A DNA stretch of 64,000 nt from Sphingobacterium corticibacterium (lineage in GTDB: Bacteria > Bacteroidota > Bacteroidia > Sphingobacteriales > Sphingobacteriaceae): positions 434,001-498,000 of the forward strand of contig NZ_SGIT01000001.1 in the NCBI RefSeq assembly GCF_004208525.1. The letters run 5' to 3'. Below are positions 54,001-64,000 of the stretch, piece after piece. The notes under the pieces are model-generated. The model was not told where the DNA came from. It did no database searches and saw only the letters and a list, made by a program, of their open reading frames with translations. A program made the position numbers and the translations under genes. Each line of letters begins with the position of its first letter. Within the stretch, counting starts at the first letter, position 1.

Positions 54001-54305
54001 CAGAATCCAATCCAAATCCGTATGCTTTTTGGCCAAGATTGAGTACTTATGAAGTGGGGTCTAATCAGCATAACTCTACCTGGTGGTTACGTAATGGAAA
54101 TTTCTTGAGACTGAAAAATATCGAGGCCGGATATAACTTCAATAATTTGGAGCGCTTTAAGGTAAAAGGAGCAAGATTGTATTTTTCTGCTCAAAACCTC
54201 TTTGTTATTAGTCGATTTAAAATGTGGGATCCTGAAATGGGAGGTAATGGATTAGGTTATCCTTTACAGGCTCTTTATAATGTTGGTTTTACATTAAATT
54301 TTTAG
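51078..54305 (+). CDS. SusC-like TonB-dependent outer-membrane transporter (third pair)
   Basis: The 1075-residue protein has a signal peptide (GFIIFLTTLFLGIEYGYAQQ), a divergent carboxypeptidase-regulatory-like domain (about 33-120), the SusC box IEEIAVTGFGGTQRKE (about 116-131; GFG in place of the common GYG), the plug (with LILIDGVESG and DIESFSVLRDAAASSIYGARG), and a barrel ending VGFTLNF. It is the largest of the three SusC proteins. It heads a transcription unit with susD, two glycan-binding lipoproteins and an endo-arabinanase, so arabinan is the probable cargo. Confidence 0.95.
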   Translation: MNIKMYKRRWIGFIIFLTTLFLGIEYGYAQQRVQVTGVARDTVAGLPNITIREVNQSTNMVASDNFGRFSIQANRNGTLEFSATGMKTTRVDLTNRSPRSDGTFELDIVMEYDDFQIEEIAVTGFGGTQRKESLVSSITSVNVKDLQTPSSNLTNAFAGRVAGMIAFQTSGEPGIGTDNSTFYIRGLSTTGTGKVDPLILIDGVESGPTDLARLQPDDIESFSVLRDAAASSIYGARGANGVVLVNTKKGKEGATQFFFRAENRISSNTRNLKFSDNITFMRMANEAALTRTPNASQPYTENKIRSTIAGDDPYLFANNDWTDLMIKDYTMNQGFNMNISGGTQRARYYISGTYNVDNGILKTDPVNNFNNNIKLRNYSLRSNVDIRLTPSTDLAVILYGQFDDYSGPLHGGSEHFSNAMRANPVLFPVQYPSSMLPYAEHTLFGGAQGFTTGLSMTNELFLNPYAEMVKGFRTHKSSNIMPQLELKQDFGKWIPGLRARAMGYIRRTSQFSVERQFNPFYYMPLVNANTGDYSIYVLNHGQAGSIGPVGTEYLNFNNTPRNVGSRTWLEGTVNYNYLFNEKHDVGGTLIGYINNYENPNEDSLIKALPGRNLGVSGRFTYAYASKYMAEFNFGYNGSERFHERYRMGFFPSGGIGWRISEENFFEPLRKYISSLKFRATYGQAGNDEIASIDQRFFYMSQINMNDGLYGAQFGRGDGAPMFGSSGISIGRYANPNITWETSTQLNVGMDLNIRSFELIADVFHQKRTNILQQISALDNTAGLMAPMWTNYGQTESKGLDLQFSFFKPVSSNFSFGMRGTATYSVSKVLQHDELPYGSDLRHLSKVGQSIGQQWGLIAERLFIDDAEVANSPVQFGDVNLRAGDIKYRDINGDGVINDFDFVPVGHNSQPQLIYGFGGTFQYKNFDFGYFFQGSALYSFFIDAQAMQPFRRYVPQDRSFLAETRLVESIANDYWSESNPNPYAFWPRLSTYEVGSNQHNSTWWLRNGNFLRLKNIEAGYNFNNLERFKVKGARLYFSAQNLFVISRFKMWDPEMGGNGLGYPLQALYNVGFTLNF

Positions 54306-54317
54306 TTTGTGTCAATT

Positions 54318-56264
54318 ATGAAAAATATAAAGAAATATTTTCGAGGATGGACAGTTCTTACGTTGGTATGCGTCTTCAGTTCTTGTAGCAAGTACCTCGA
54401 TATTGTTCCGGATAACATACCAGAGATTGATAATGCTTTTACGCTCCGAATTGAAGCACAAAAGTTCTTAATGACTTGCTACTCTTATTTACCCCGTAAT
54501 GGCGACAACTGGTACAATGCTGGGTTCATGACAGGTGATGAGATTTGGTTGCCACAAGAAGACCAAGCGAGATGGCATGCCGCTTTTCGGATTGCGCAGG
54601 GTATGCAGAATACAAACGATGTATTATTTGACGAGTGGGGAGGATGGAACAAGGGGAATATGGGCGATAGCGATGCTGCAAAACGACGTTATTTTCAAGG
54701 ACTACGAAATTGTAATATCTTCTTAAGTAATATACAGCGTGTTCCTGATATTACTGAAACTGAACGCGAACGCTGGATTGGTGAGGTAGAATTTCTAAAG
54801 GCATATTATCATTTTTACCTGATGCGTATGTATGGTGCGGTACCGATTGTTGATGAGAATATACCGGAAAATGCCAATCCTGAGGATTTACGTTTAAAAC
54901 GTGCACCTTTCGACGAGTGTTTACATTTCGTATCGAATCTATTGGATGAAGCTGTACAGAAGTTACCGCTAACAGTTAGCGATGAAAATAGTGAACTTGG
55001 CCGTATTACCAAACCTATTGCATTGGCTATCAAAGCAAGGTTGTGGCTAATGGCGGCCAGTCCGCTATTTAATGGTAATCCGGATTATGCGAACTATACG
55101 GATCATGATGGTATACCGTTATTCAACTCCACTTTTGATCCCAGTAAATGGGAAAGAGCAAAGGATGCGGCGAAGGAAGCAATTGACGCGGCGGAACAAA
55201 GTGGAGCAAGTTTATATTATTATACAAATGATATCTATAATTTGAGTGATGTCACGAAAACACAATTGAATATCCGGAATGCGGTGACCGAGCGATTTGG
55301 CCAAGAAACGATATGGGGACTTTCTTTCAGTCCGTTTGTAAATCAAGCACAGTGCATGCCACCTATGTCACGTTCAACCTTTACGGATCGATTTGCTATG
55401 CAAGGTGTTTGGTCGGTGCCGCTCAAAATCGTTCGTCAGTTTTATTCTAAAAACGGTGTGCCGATTAACGAAGATAAGCACTTAGATTTTAGTAATGAGT
55501 TTGAAGTGCGGATTGCTACAGATGATGAACGATTCAATATAGAACCGGGGTATCATACGGCTCGTATAAATTTTGATCGAGAACCTCGATACTATGCAAA
55601 CCTGGGTTTTGATGGTGGAATATGGTATATGCGGAATGATGCGAATCAGAGTTCTGATGTCAATACATATTATGTACAGGCTAAAAATACGGAACGTGCT
55701 GGTTTTGGTCATTTCGAAAATTTTAGTGAGACAGGTTATTTTGTGAAGAAATTGGTTAACTGGCGATCAACTATGCATACGGGAAGTAATGGACAGTGGT
55801 TGCAATACCCTTGGCCAGAGATTCGTTTGGCAGAGCTGTACCTCACTTATGCGGAAGCGTTGGTTGAATCTGATGGAGATCGTGATGAAGCAATTCAATA
55901 CGTAGACCTTGTACGTGCACGTGCTGGCTTACATGGTATTGCAGATTCATGGACTAATCATTCTAGAAACCCAGCAAAATTCACTTCAAAAAGTGGTTTA
56001 TTGGATATTATCCGTCAAGAAAGACTTATCGAACTGACGTTTGAAGGGCAGCGTTTGTGGGACTTGCGTCGTTGGAAATTTGCAGCAGACCGGCTGAATG
56101 AAAATATCACCGGACTAAATATACAGGGAAGAACAGCGGACGCCTATAATATCGAGCGTGTAATTCATACACAGACGTTTATTTCTCCACGGGATTACTT
56201 ATGGCCTATCAAAGATTGGGATCTGATGCGTAATCCCAAGTTGATTCAAAATCCGGGATGGTAA
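54318..56264 (+). CDS. SusD/RagB-like outer-membrane lipoprotein (third pair)
   Basis: The product is 648 residues from the ATG at 54318; a GTG at 54309 is also in frame. The lipobox is FSSC (Cys about 26), followed by SKYLDIVPDN. The N-terminal region has WIGEVEFLKAYYHFYLMRMYGAVP (about residues 155-178) and the C-terminal region has WPEIRLAELYLTYAEALVES and IRQERLIELTFEGQRLWDLRRW. It is longer than typical SusD proteins and should form the lid of the SusC transporter encoded just upstream. The next gene begins 22 bp later. Confidence 0.95.
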   Translation: MKNIKKYFRGWTVLTLVCVFSSCSKYLDIVPDNIPEIDNAFTLRIEAQKFLMTCYSYLPRNGDNWYNAGFMTGDEIWLPQEDQARWHAAFRIAQGMQNTNDVLFDEWGGWNKGNMGDSDAAKRRYFQGLRNCNIFLSNIQRVPDITETERERWIGEVEFLKAYYHFYLMRMYGAVPIVDENIPENANPEDLRLKRAPFDECLHFVSNLLDEAVQKLPLTVSDENSELGRITKPIALAIKARLWLMAASPLFNGNPDYANYTDHDGIPLFNSTFDPSKWERAKDAAKEAIDAAEQSGASLYYYTNDIYNLSDVTKTQLNIRNAVTERFGQETIWGLSFSPFVNQAQCMPPMSRSTFTDRFAMQGVWSVPLKIVRQFYSKNGVPINEDKHLDFSNEFEVRIATDDERFNIEPGYHTARINFDREPRYYANLGFDGGIWYMRNDANQSSDVNTYYVQAKNTERAGFGHFENFSETGYFVKKLVNWRSTMHTGSNGQWLQYPWPEIRLAELYLTYAEALVESDGDRDEAIQYVDLVRARAGLHGIADSWTNHSRNPAKFTSKSGLLDIIRQERLIELTFEGQRLWDLRRWKFAADRLNENITGLNIQGRTADAYNIERVIHTQTFISPRDYLWPIKDWDLMRNPKLIQNPGW

Positions 56265-56286
56265 CTAATTATAAAAAAAAGTTTAT

Positions 56287-57498
56287 ATGAAAAAGATAAC
56301 GAAGAATTTTCAATGGATATATTTTTTCATTGTTGTATTTGCTGTATTCTCGGCCTGTGATGAGCCCTTAGAATTTAGGGAAACTTTGGGAGAGGACGGC
56401 AGTGTACCAGGTCAAGTATCGAATGTGAAAGTCGAAAATCTCCCGGGCAAAGCCAAAATAACATATACTTTGCCTAATAACCGTAATCTATTGTATGTAC
56501 AGGCAGAGTATACGATGGGTAACGGCGAAAAAGGAGTTGCCCAGGCTTCCTACTATCAAGATACGTTGGAAGTAGTCGGCTTTGCTAATACGGAAGAGCA
56601 TGAAGTAAAACTTTATACGATTAGTAGGGCCCAAGTGAAATCTGAGCCGGTCATCGTTACTGTTAAGCCATTGGATCCACCTTTTAAAACTGTATTTGAA
56701 AGTATTCAGGTAGCAAATGCTTTCGGCGGCTATAATTTGGCAGCCTTGAATGAGGCACAAGATAACATAGGTGTCATGGTGATGTTTAAGAATGATTTTG
56801 GCGAATTTGAAGTCAACAATACACGGAGTATTTTTACCAAATCGAAAAGTATTGATTCTCGAATACGTGGAATGGAAGCTAAACCAACCGATCTTCAGAT
56901 TTATGTACGCGATAATTGGGGAAATAGCTCAGATACGATGCGCATTCATATTGAACCCATTTTTGAACAAGAAATCCCGAAATCAGATTTTCGTCCGTTT
57001 GTATTGCCGGGCGATGCCCCACAGGTAACGAATGGTGCTCGATTAGAGTATGCTTGGGACAACCAACTGGGATGGCCAAATACAAGTTTTACCAATCAAA
57101 CCACTGGTGGTTCGGATCCACATATTGTCACATTTGATATGGGGATTGAAGCTAAATTGAGTCGGGTGTGGATTAGGCCTTTCCCAGAGGGCACAAGATT
57201 TTATTTCTTGAGTACGATGAAACGTTTTGAAATATGGGGTTCTACTAATCCAAATCTAAATGGTGCTTTAGACGATAGTTGGCGTTTGCTAGGTAGTTAT
57301 GAAGTAATAAAGCCTTCAAACTTGCCGTACGGGACTGACAGTGCCGAAGATCAGGCTACCGCTGCGGCTGGATTTAACTGGGAAGTTGATTTGGAAGCAC
57401 CTAAGGTTCGGTATATCCGTATCCGCTGTTTAGAAAACTTTGCTGGTGGTACGGCCCAAAACATTAACGAGCTAAGTATTTTTGGAACATTAGAATAG
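56287..57498 (+). CDS. Probable surface glycan-binding lipoprotein (DUF4959-DUF5126-DUF5000 type)
   Basis: The 403-residue lipoprotein has lipobox FSAC (Cys about 24). Three beta domains are apparent: an N-terminal fibronectin-like DUF4959 region (about 27-125, with GQVSNVKVENLPGKAKITYTLP), a DUF5126-like region (about 128-230, ending VRDNWGNSSDTM), and a C-terminal discoidin-like DUF5000 region (about 240-403, with WDNQLGWPNTSF, DMGIEAKLSRVWIRP and RFEIWGSTNP). Proteins of this order follow SusC/SusD in many Bacteroidetes PULs and are thought to hold glycan at the cell surface. Specificity for arabinan is inferred from the endo-arabinanase two genes later. Confidence 0.85.
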   Translation: MKKITKNFQWIYFFIVVFAVFSACDEPLEFRETLGEDGSVPGQVSNVKVENLPGKAKITYTLPNNRNLLYVQAEYTMGNGEKGVAQASYYQDTLEVVGFANTEEHEVKLYTISRAQVKSEPVIVTVKPLDPPFKTVFESIQVANAFGGYNLAALNEAQDNIGVMVMFKNDFGEFEVNNTRSIFTKSKSIDSRIRGMEAKPTDLQIYVRDNWGNSSDTMRIHIEPIFEQEIPKSDFRPFVLPGDAPQVTNGARLEYAWDNQLGWPNTSFTNQTTGGSDPHIVTFDMGIEAKLSRVWIRPFPEGTRFYFLSTMKRFEIWGSTNPNLNGALDDSWRLLGSYEVIKPSNLPYGTDSAEDQATAAAGFNWEVDLEAPKVRYIRIRCLENFAGGTAQNINELSIFGTLE

Positions 57499-57505
57499 CA
57501 TAACC

Positions 57506-58780
57506 ATGAAAAGAAAATTTATAAAGTGTCTTTATGGCACAATGATAAAGATTTGTGTACTTATTTCATTATCTGCTTGTAGTGATCAGACAAAGTGGGA
57601 TTCGTTTAAGGACTACATGAAAGATGGTGAGATTATGTATACCGGGAAACTGGATTCGGTGAAGGTGTTTTCGGGGAATGAACGTGTGCGTTTCAGCACG
57701 CGTCTTCCCGCGGACCCGAAGGTCACAAAAATCAAAGTCCTATGGAACGATGGAAAAGAATCTGCTGAATACGATGTGGATATCGAGAGAATTTGGGCTG
57801 AATGGGCAATGGAAGGAGGATCGGGGCGTCCATTATTTGAAGTATATACACCTATAGAAGAGGGAGTACATAGTTTTACATTGTATACTTATGATGCTCT
57901 GGGAGTAGCATCCGTACCTGTACATGTGACGGGACGGTCTTACGGACAACGCTATCAGGATGCAATTTCTAATAAAAATGTAAATAATATTGTGCGGCTA
58001 CGAAATGGTGATGTGCAAATCGATTGGTTTCCCTTTGATACATCGTTGGGTGCAATTGCCTTGGAAGTTAATTACATCTCTCAGAATGGAGAAGAACAAC
58101 AATTTCTTACAGACGTTAGAGAAGATAGGACAATTGTTCCAGATGTTATCGAAGATGAGGAAGAAGCCAAGATTACGTATAGAACCCTCTTTAAACCAAA
58201 CGCAAATGCTGTCGATACGTTTTATACAGGCTATAATACCGTAAGCGCCGCACCCGTGTTCTTTTGGAATTTGGTAGCGCCCTATGACAGAATTGCGAAT
58301 GATGGTCGTTGGGGAATTTTGGCGGAATGGATAACGAATGACGCGGCAAAGAATATAAATGGGTTTGGTGGGCATGATACGCGCACTGGCCAGGGCTTAT
58401 TATCCTTTGAAGCAGGTTGGGGAACAGCTAATATTGTCAATGGAAAAATATACCAAACAGCAGTGTTGCCGGCAGGTCGATATAAAATTGATATAGATTT
58501 TGTTCGAAATCATGCATCTAACGATGACGGAACTAATAACTTAATTTATGCGTTAGTGGCTGAAGGAGCTGGGCTTCCCAATGCTATAGATGTACCATCT
58601 TCTGCACTGGCTTATAGTAATTTATTATTTATCAATCCAGAGCAATATCGCATGCAATCATTTGAATTGGAACTTACGGAAGAAAAAGAAGTTAGTTTTG
58701 GTTTTGTGGCTAATCTGACTAGTACAAGTGACCAATTCTTTAACGTTAGATTGATTAAGTTTGAAAAAATAGAAGAATGA
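57506..58780 (+). CDS. Probable surface glycan-binding lipoprotein (DUF4998-DUF5013 type)
   Basis: The 424-residue lipoprotein has lipobox SLSAC (Cys25 from the first ATG; a second ATG twelve codons later is also possible). The N-terminal DUF4998-like domain (about 30-225) has MYTGKLDSVKVFSGNERVRF and KIKVLWNDG. The C-terminal DUF5013-like domain (about 260-424) has GRWGILAEWITNDAAK and YQTAVLPAGRYKIDIDF. It overlaps the endo-arabinanase start by 4 bases (ATGA), showing tight coupling. Proteins of this type are found after SusD and presumably bind the polysaccharide outside the cell. The binding residues are not known. Confidence 0.82.
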   Translation: MKRKFIKCLYGTMIKICVLISLSACSDQTKWDSFKDYMKDGEIMYTGKLDSVKVFSGNERVRFSTRLPADPKVTKIKVLWNDGKESAEYDVDIERIWAEWAMEGGSGRPLFEVYTPIEEGVHSFTLYTYDALGVASVPVHVTGRSYGQRYQDAISNKNVNNIVRLRNGDVQIDWFPFDTSLGAIALEVNYISQNGEEQQFLTDVREDRTIVPDVIEDEEEAKITYRTLFKPNANAVDTFYTGYNTVSAAPVFFWNLVAPYDRIANDGRWGILAEWITNDAAKNINGFGGHDTRTGQGLLSFEAGWGTANIVNGKIYQTAVLPAGRYKIDIDFVRNHASNDDGTNNLIYALVAEGAGLPNAIDVPSSALAYSNLLFINPEQYRMQSFELELTEEKEVSFGFVANLTSTSDQFFNVRLIKFEKIEE

Positions 58781-59763
58781 GGAAATTTAAGTTAATCACT
58801 ATATTGACACTGCTTTTGCATGTCGTCATTTTGGTAAATGTAAATGCACAAGAAAGGTTGATCGGGTCGCATGACCCGGTCGCCATTCGTGAAGGCGATT
58901 ACTATTATATATTTGCAACGGGCAATGGAATTAGTGTGATGCGTTCGGCTGATATGAAAAACTGGACGAGATTGTCTCCGGTCTTCAAGACTCCTCCTCA
59001 ATGGACTACGGAAACGATCCATGCCTTTGATGGGCATATATGGGCACCCGATATCATCAGGCACAACGGCCAGTATTATCTTTACTATTCCATTTCCAGT
59101 TTCGGAAAAAGAACCTCGGCGATTGGTGTGGCTACGGCGAAGACACTCGATCCGGAATCACCGGATTTTGGTTGGACTGACCACGGTATGGTGGTGCGGT
59201 CTTACGAAGGCTGCAATTGGAATGCCATCGATCCCAATATCATCATCGATGAACATGGAATTCCGTGGATGACTTTTGGATCGTGGTGGGATGGTATACA
59301 GTTAGTTCGGCTACAGGATGATCTACTTCGTCTCCAACAGCCTGAAGAGTGGCATGCGCTCTCCAGTCGTTCCCGCGATGAAAACGGACGTTATATTGGC
59401 AATATTGGTGCAGTAGAAGCTCCGTTTCTTTTCCAGAAAGAGGGATACTACTACCTTTTTGTTTCATTCGACAACTGTTGTGCCGGTGTAAACAGTACCT
59501 ATAAAGTAGCTGTTGGCAGATCGAAGGATATTCGTGGACCTTATCTTGATCGTGAAGGAAAAGATATGTTGCAAGGTGGAGGTACTATTGTTGTACAGGG
59601 CAACGATCGTTTTCCCGGAGTAGGGCATCAGGCCGTGTACCGGTTTGAATCGAAGGATTATCTATTCTTCCATGCGTATGATCGAGATGATAATGGACGA
59701 TCCAAACTTTTGGTACGTGAAATAGCGTGGGATGAAACGGGATGGCCGAGCGTGAGACTTTAG
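58777..59763 (+). CDS. GH43 endo-alpha-1,5-L-arabinanase
   Basis: The 328-residue secreted protein has a signal peptide ending VNAQ (about residue 24). The five-bladed propeller has the GH43 triad: base Asp33 in GSHDPVAI, Asp152 in NAIDPNIIID, and acid Glu214 in GAVEAPFLF. Further endo-arabinanase features are HIWAPDIIRHNGQYYLYYS, GSWWDGIQL, FDNCCAGVNSTYKVAVGRS and PGVGHQAVY (a His near the active site). Length and motifs fit GH43 subfamilies 4-6, which cut the alpha-1,5-arabinan backbone. It overlaps the upstream lipoprotein gene by 4 bases and is the only enzyme in this operon, so it defines the likely substrate. Confidence 0.95.
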   Translation: MRKFKLITILTLLLHVVILVNVNAQERLIGSHDPVAIREGDYYYIFATGNGISVMRSADMKNWTRLSPVFKTPPQWTTETIHAFDGHIWAPDIIRHNGQYYLYYSISSFGKRTSAIGVATAKTLDPESPDFGWTDHGMVVRSYEGCNWNAIDPNIIIDEHGIPWMTFGSWWDGIQLVRLQDDLLRLQQPEEWHALSSRSRDENGRYIGNIGAVEAPFLFQKEGYYYLFVSFDNCCAGVNSTYKVAVGRSKDIRGPYLDREGKDMLQGGGTIVVQGNDRFPGVGHQAVYRFESKDYLFFHAYDRDDNGRSKLLVREIAWDETGWPSVRL

Positions 59764-59771
59764 TTGCTTTT

Positions 59772-60908
59772 TTAATCAAAAACACTTAAGTCCCATTTGT
59801 CGAACCATTTCAGCACCGGCATGCCATCTTCAAATACGATCGGAAACCAAACGTAACGCCCGTCGATGGGATTGCTTGGTTTCCACCGATCAGCCATAAA
59901 GATAAAAGCATCTTTTTTACCGGCTATCGGTAGGATATAGGTGCTTTGGGAATGGAAGGTGAGCTCAGCATCTTTTCCGACACAAGGGTTGGGATGCAAT
60001 GTCCATTCGCCGAGGATATTGTCTGCCGTTAATAAACGTGCAGCATTGGGATCCCAGCCCGTACATCCAGAGGTAATCATAAAATACCGTCCGTCTTTCT
60101 TAAAGATTGCCGGTGCTTCGTTGTGCCCTGCTGGCGCAATCCGAATATATTTTCCCGTATAATCCAAATAGTCTTCCGTCAATTCCGCGATATGTAGTGT
60201 GAGGTTATCTTCCGAAGAGTAAATGTGATAACCCTTGTTGTCATCGTCTACAAAAAGCGTCATATCACGGGACATCTGTCCGCTTTCAAAATCACGACGT
60301 ACAAACAATCCGTTTTCAATAGCCTTTGTCCATTCTTTTGTCCACCATTGATAATCTTCAGGTTTATCTGTCGCCGTCTGTTGTGCGGTTGTCACGTTCA
60401 ATGGCCATTTGCCCGCGTTTACCCGGCTATTTTTAATGAGCTGGTAGGGGCCCTTAGGGGTATCACTTATCGCTACACCCACATGTGCGGCATCATATCC
60501 CTGCCCCTTTAGTTCCAGATGGAAATACATGACAAACTTTTTCGTTGCGGCATTATAAATGACTTTGGGGCGTTCGATAGTACTTCCTGCGGCAATCGGA
60601 CTTTTATCGTCCTTCTTAACAGCCAAAGCAACTCCTTCATCCTGCCAATTGTATAAATCGGATGACGAATAACAGGTGACGCCTACCCACGCTGCATTAG
60701 AATGCTCTCCTTTATGTTCTCCAAACCAATAATACTGCCCGTCGTGGTATAAAATACCGCCCCCATGGGCATTGATCAATCGCTGATTGTTGTCAAACCA
60801 TAGTTTTCCGGGGTAGAATGCTGTATTCTGTGCCATCATATCATTATAAGATAGCAAGGCTATGAGTAGGACGGTTAAGTATGTGTACGCGCCGGTCATT
60901 TTCTTCAT
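59772..60908 (-). CDS. GH43 exo-beta-1,3-galactanase-like hydrolase (subfamily 24/34 type)
   Basis: The 378-residue secreted protein has a signal peptide ending MMAQ (about residue 27). It starts INAHGGGILYHDGQYYWFGE, characteristic of the GH43 group that contains galactan beta-1,3-galactosidases. Instead of the usual Asp base motif, it has STIERPK, a probable acid Glu264 in HNEAPAIF, and Gln321 in HSQSTYI, where that group is reported to use a Gln. It would remove galactose from the backbone of type II arabinogalactan. It is convergent with the endo-arabinanase (8 bp apart) and divergent from the GH2 gene. Confidence 0.85.
   Translation of the reverse strand: MKKMTGAYTYLTVLLIALLSYNDMMAQNTAFYPGKLWFDNNQRLINAHGGGILYHDGQYYWFGEHKGEHSNAAWVGVTCYSSSDLYNWQDEGVALAVKKDDKSPIAAGSTIERPKVIYNAATKKFVMYFHLELKGQGYDAAHVGVAISDTPKGPYQLIKNSRVNAGKWPLNVTTAQQTATDKPEDYQWWTKEWTKAIENGLFVRRDFESGQMSRDMTLFVDDDNKGYHIYSSEDNLTLHIAELTEDYLDYTGKYIRIAPAGHNEAPAIFKKDGRYFMITSGCTGWDPNAARLLTADNILGEWTLHPNPCVGKDAELTFHSQSTYILPIAGKKDAFIFMADRWKPSNPIDGRYVWFPIVFEDGMPVLKWFDKWDLSVFD

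Positions 60909-64000
<3,092 letters not shown>

Overview
The window is from a Bacteroidetes chromosome, most likely the Sphingobacteriaceae (Sphingobacterium/Pedobacter type). The evidence is three SusC/SusD-like pairs, a hybrid two-component regulator, a short 286-residue primary sigma factor without region 1.1, many lipoproteins, start sites without Shine-Dalgarno sequences, and promoters with the Bacteroidetes -7 element TAnnTTTG. I recognised families by reading translated sequence; no database search was run.

Layout. 1-945: the 3' end of a TonB-dependent receptor and a His/Asp-rich lipoprotein. 1004-1140: tRNA-Arg(CCG) with promoter and terminator. 1246-10084: housekeeping genes (M16 protease, rpoD, small XRE regulator, fmt, LolC/E-like permease, Kef-type antiporter). 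10095-15766: a D-xylose module, with a LacI-family regulator divergent from xylB-xylA-sodium/sugar symporter and a consensus LacI-type operator between them. 15832-17488: dipeptide epimerase and msrA, divergent.

17837-28924: first glycan locus, a SusC/SusD pair followed by three GH51 alpha-L-arabinofuranosidases; the third carries a degenerate GH43-like N-terminal module. 28941-33630: an interlude with an FN3 protein, an 870-bp gene-free stretch containing nested degenerate repeats, a small lipoprotein, and an AraC regulator / sugar O-acetyltransferase / lipoprotein hydrolase cluster with matching paired operator-like repeats. 33666-38767: a GH43, a BNR_4-type beta-propeller protein and a double GH43. 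38823-50321 (minus strand): HTCS regulator, SusC, SusD, GH2. 51078-59763: SusC, SusD, two probable surface glycan-binding lipoproteins and a GH43 endo-arabinanase. 59772-64000: a GH43 resembling exo-beta-1,3-galactanases and a GH2 beta-galactosidase cut by the window end.

Taken together, 17.8-64 kb looks like a composite island for arabinose- and galactose-containing plant glycans (arabinan and probably arabinogalactan). Endo-arabinanase cuts the backbone, SusC/D systems import oligosaccharides, GH51 and GH43 enzymes release arabinofuranose, and GH2 and GH43 beta-galactosidases handle galactan parts. No araBAD-type L-arabinose catabolic genes are in the window; the only pentose catabolic genes are xylose-type. 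No insertion sequence, prophage, CRISPR array or rRNA was seen. The most interesting points are the matched AraC operator architecture, the GH43-like/GH51 chimera, the repeat-rich gene-free segment, the BNR_4 protein, and short leader ORFs overlapping two susC starts.
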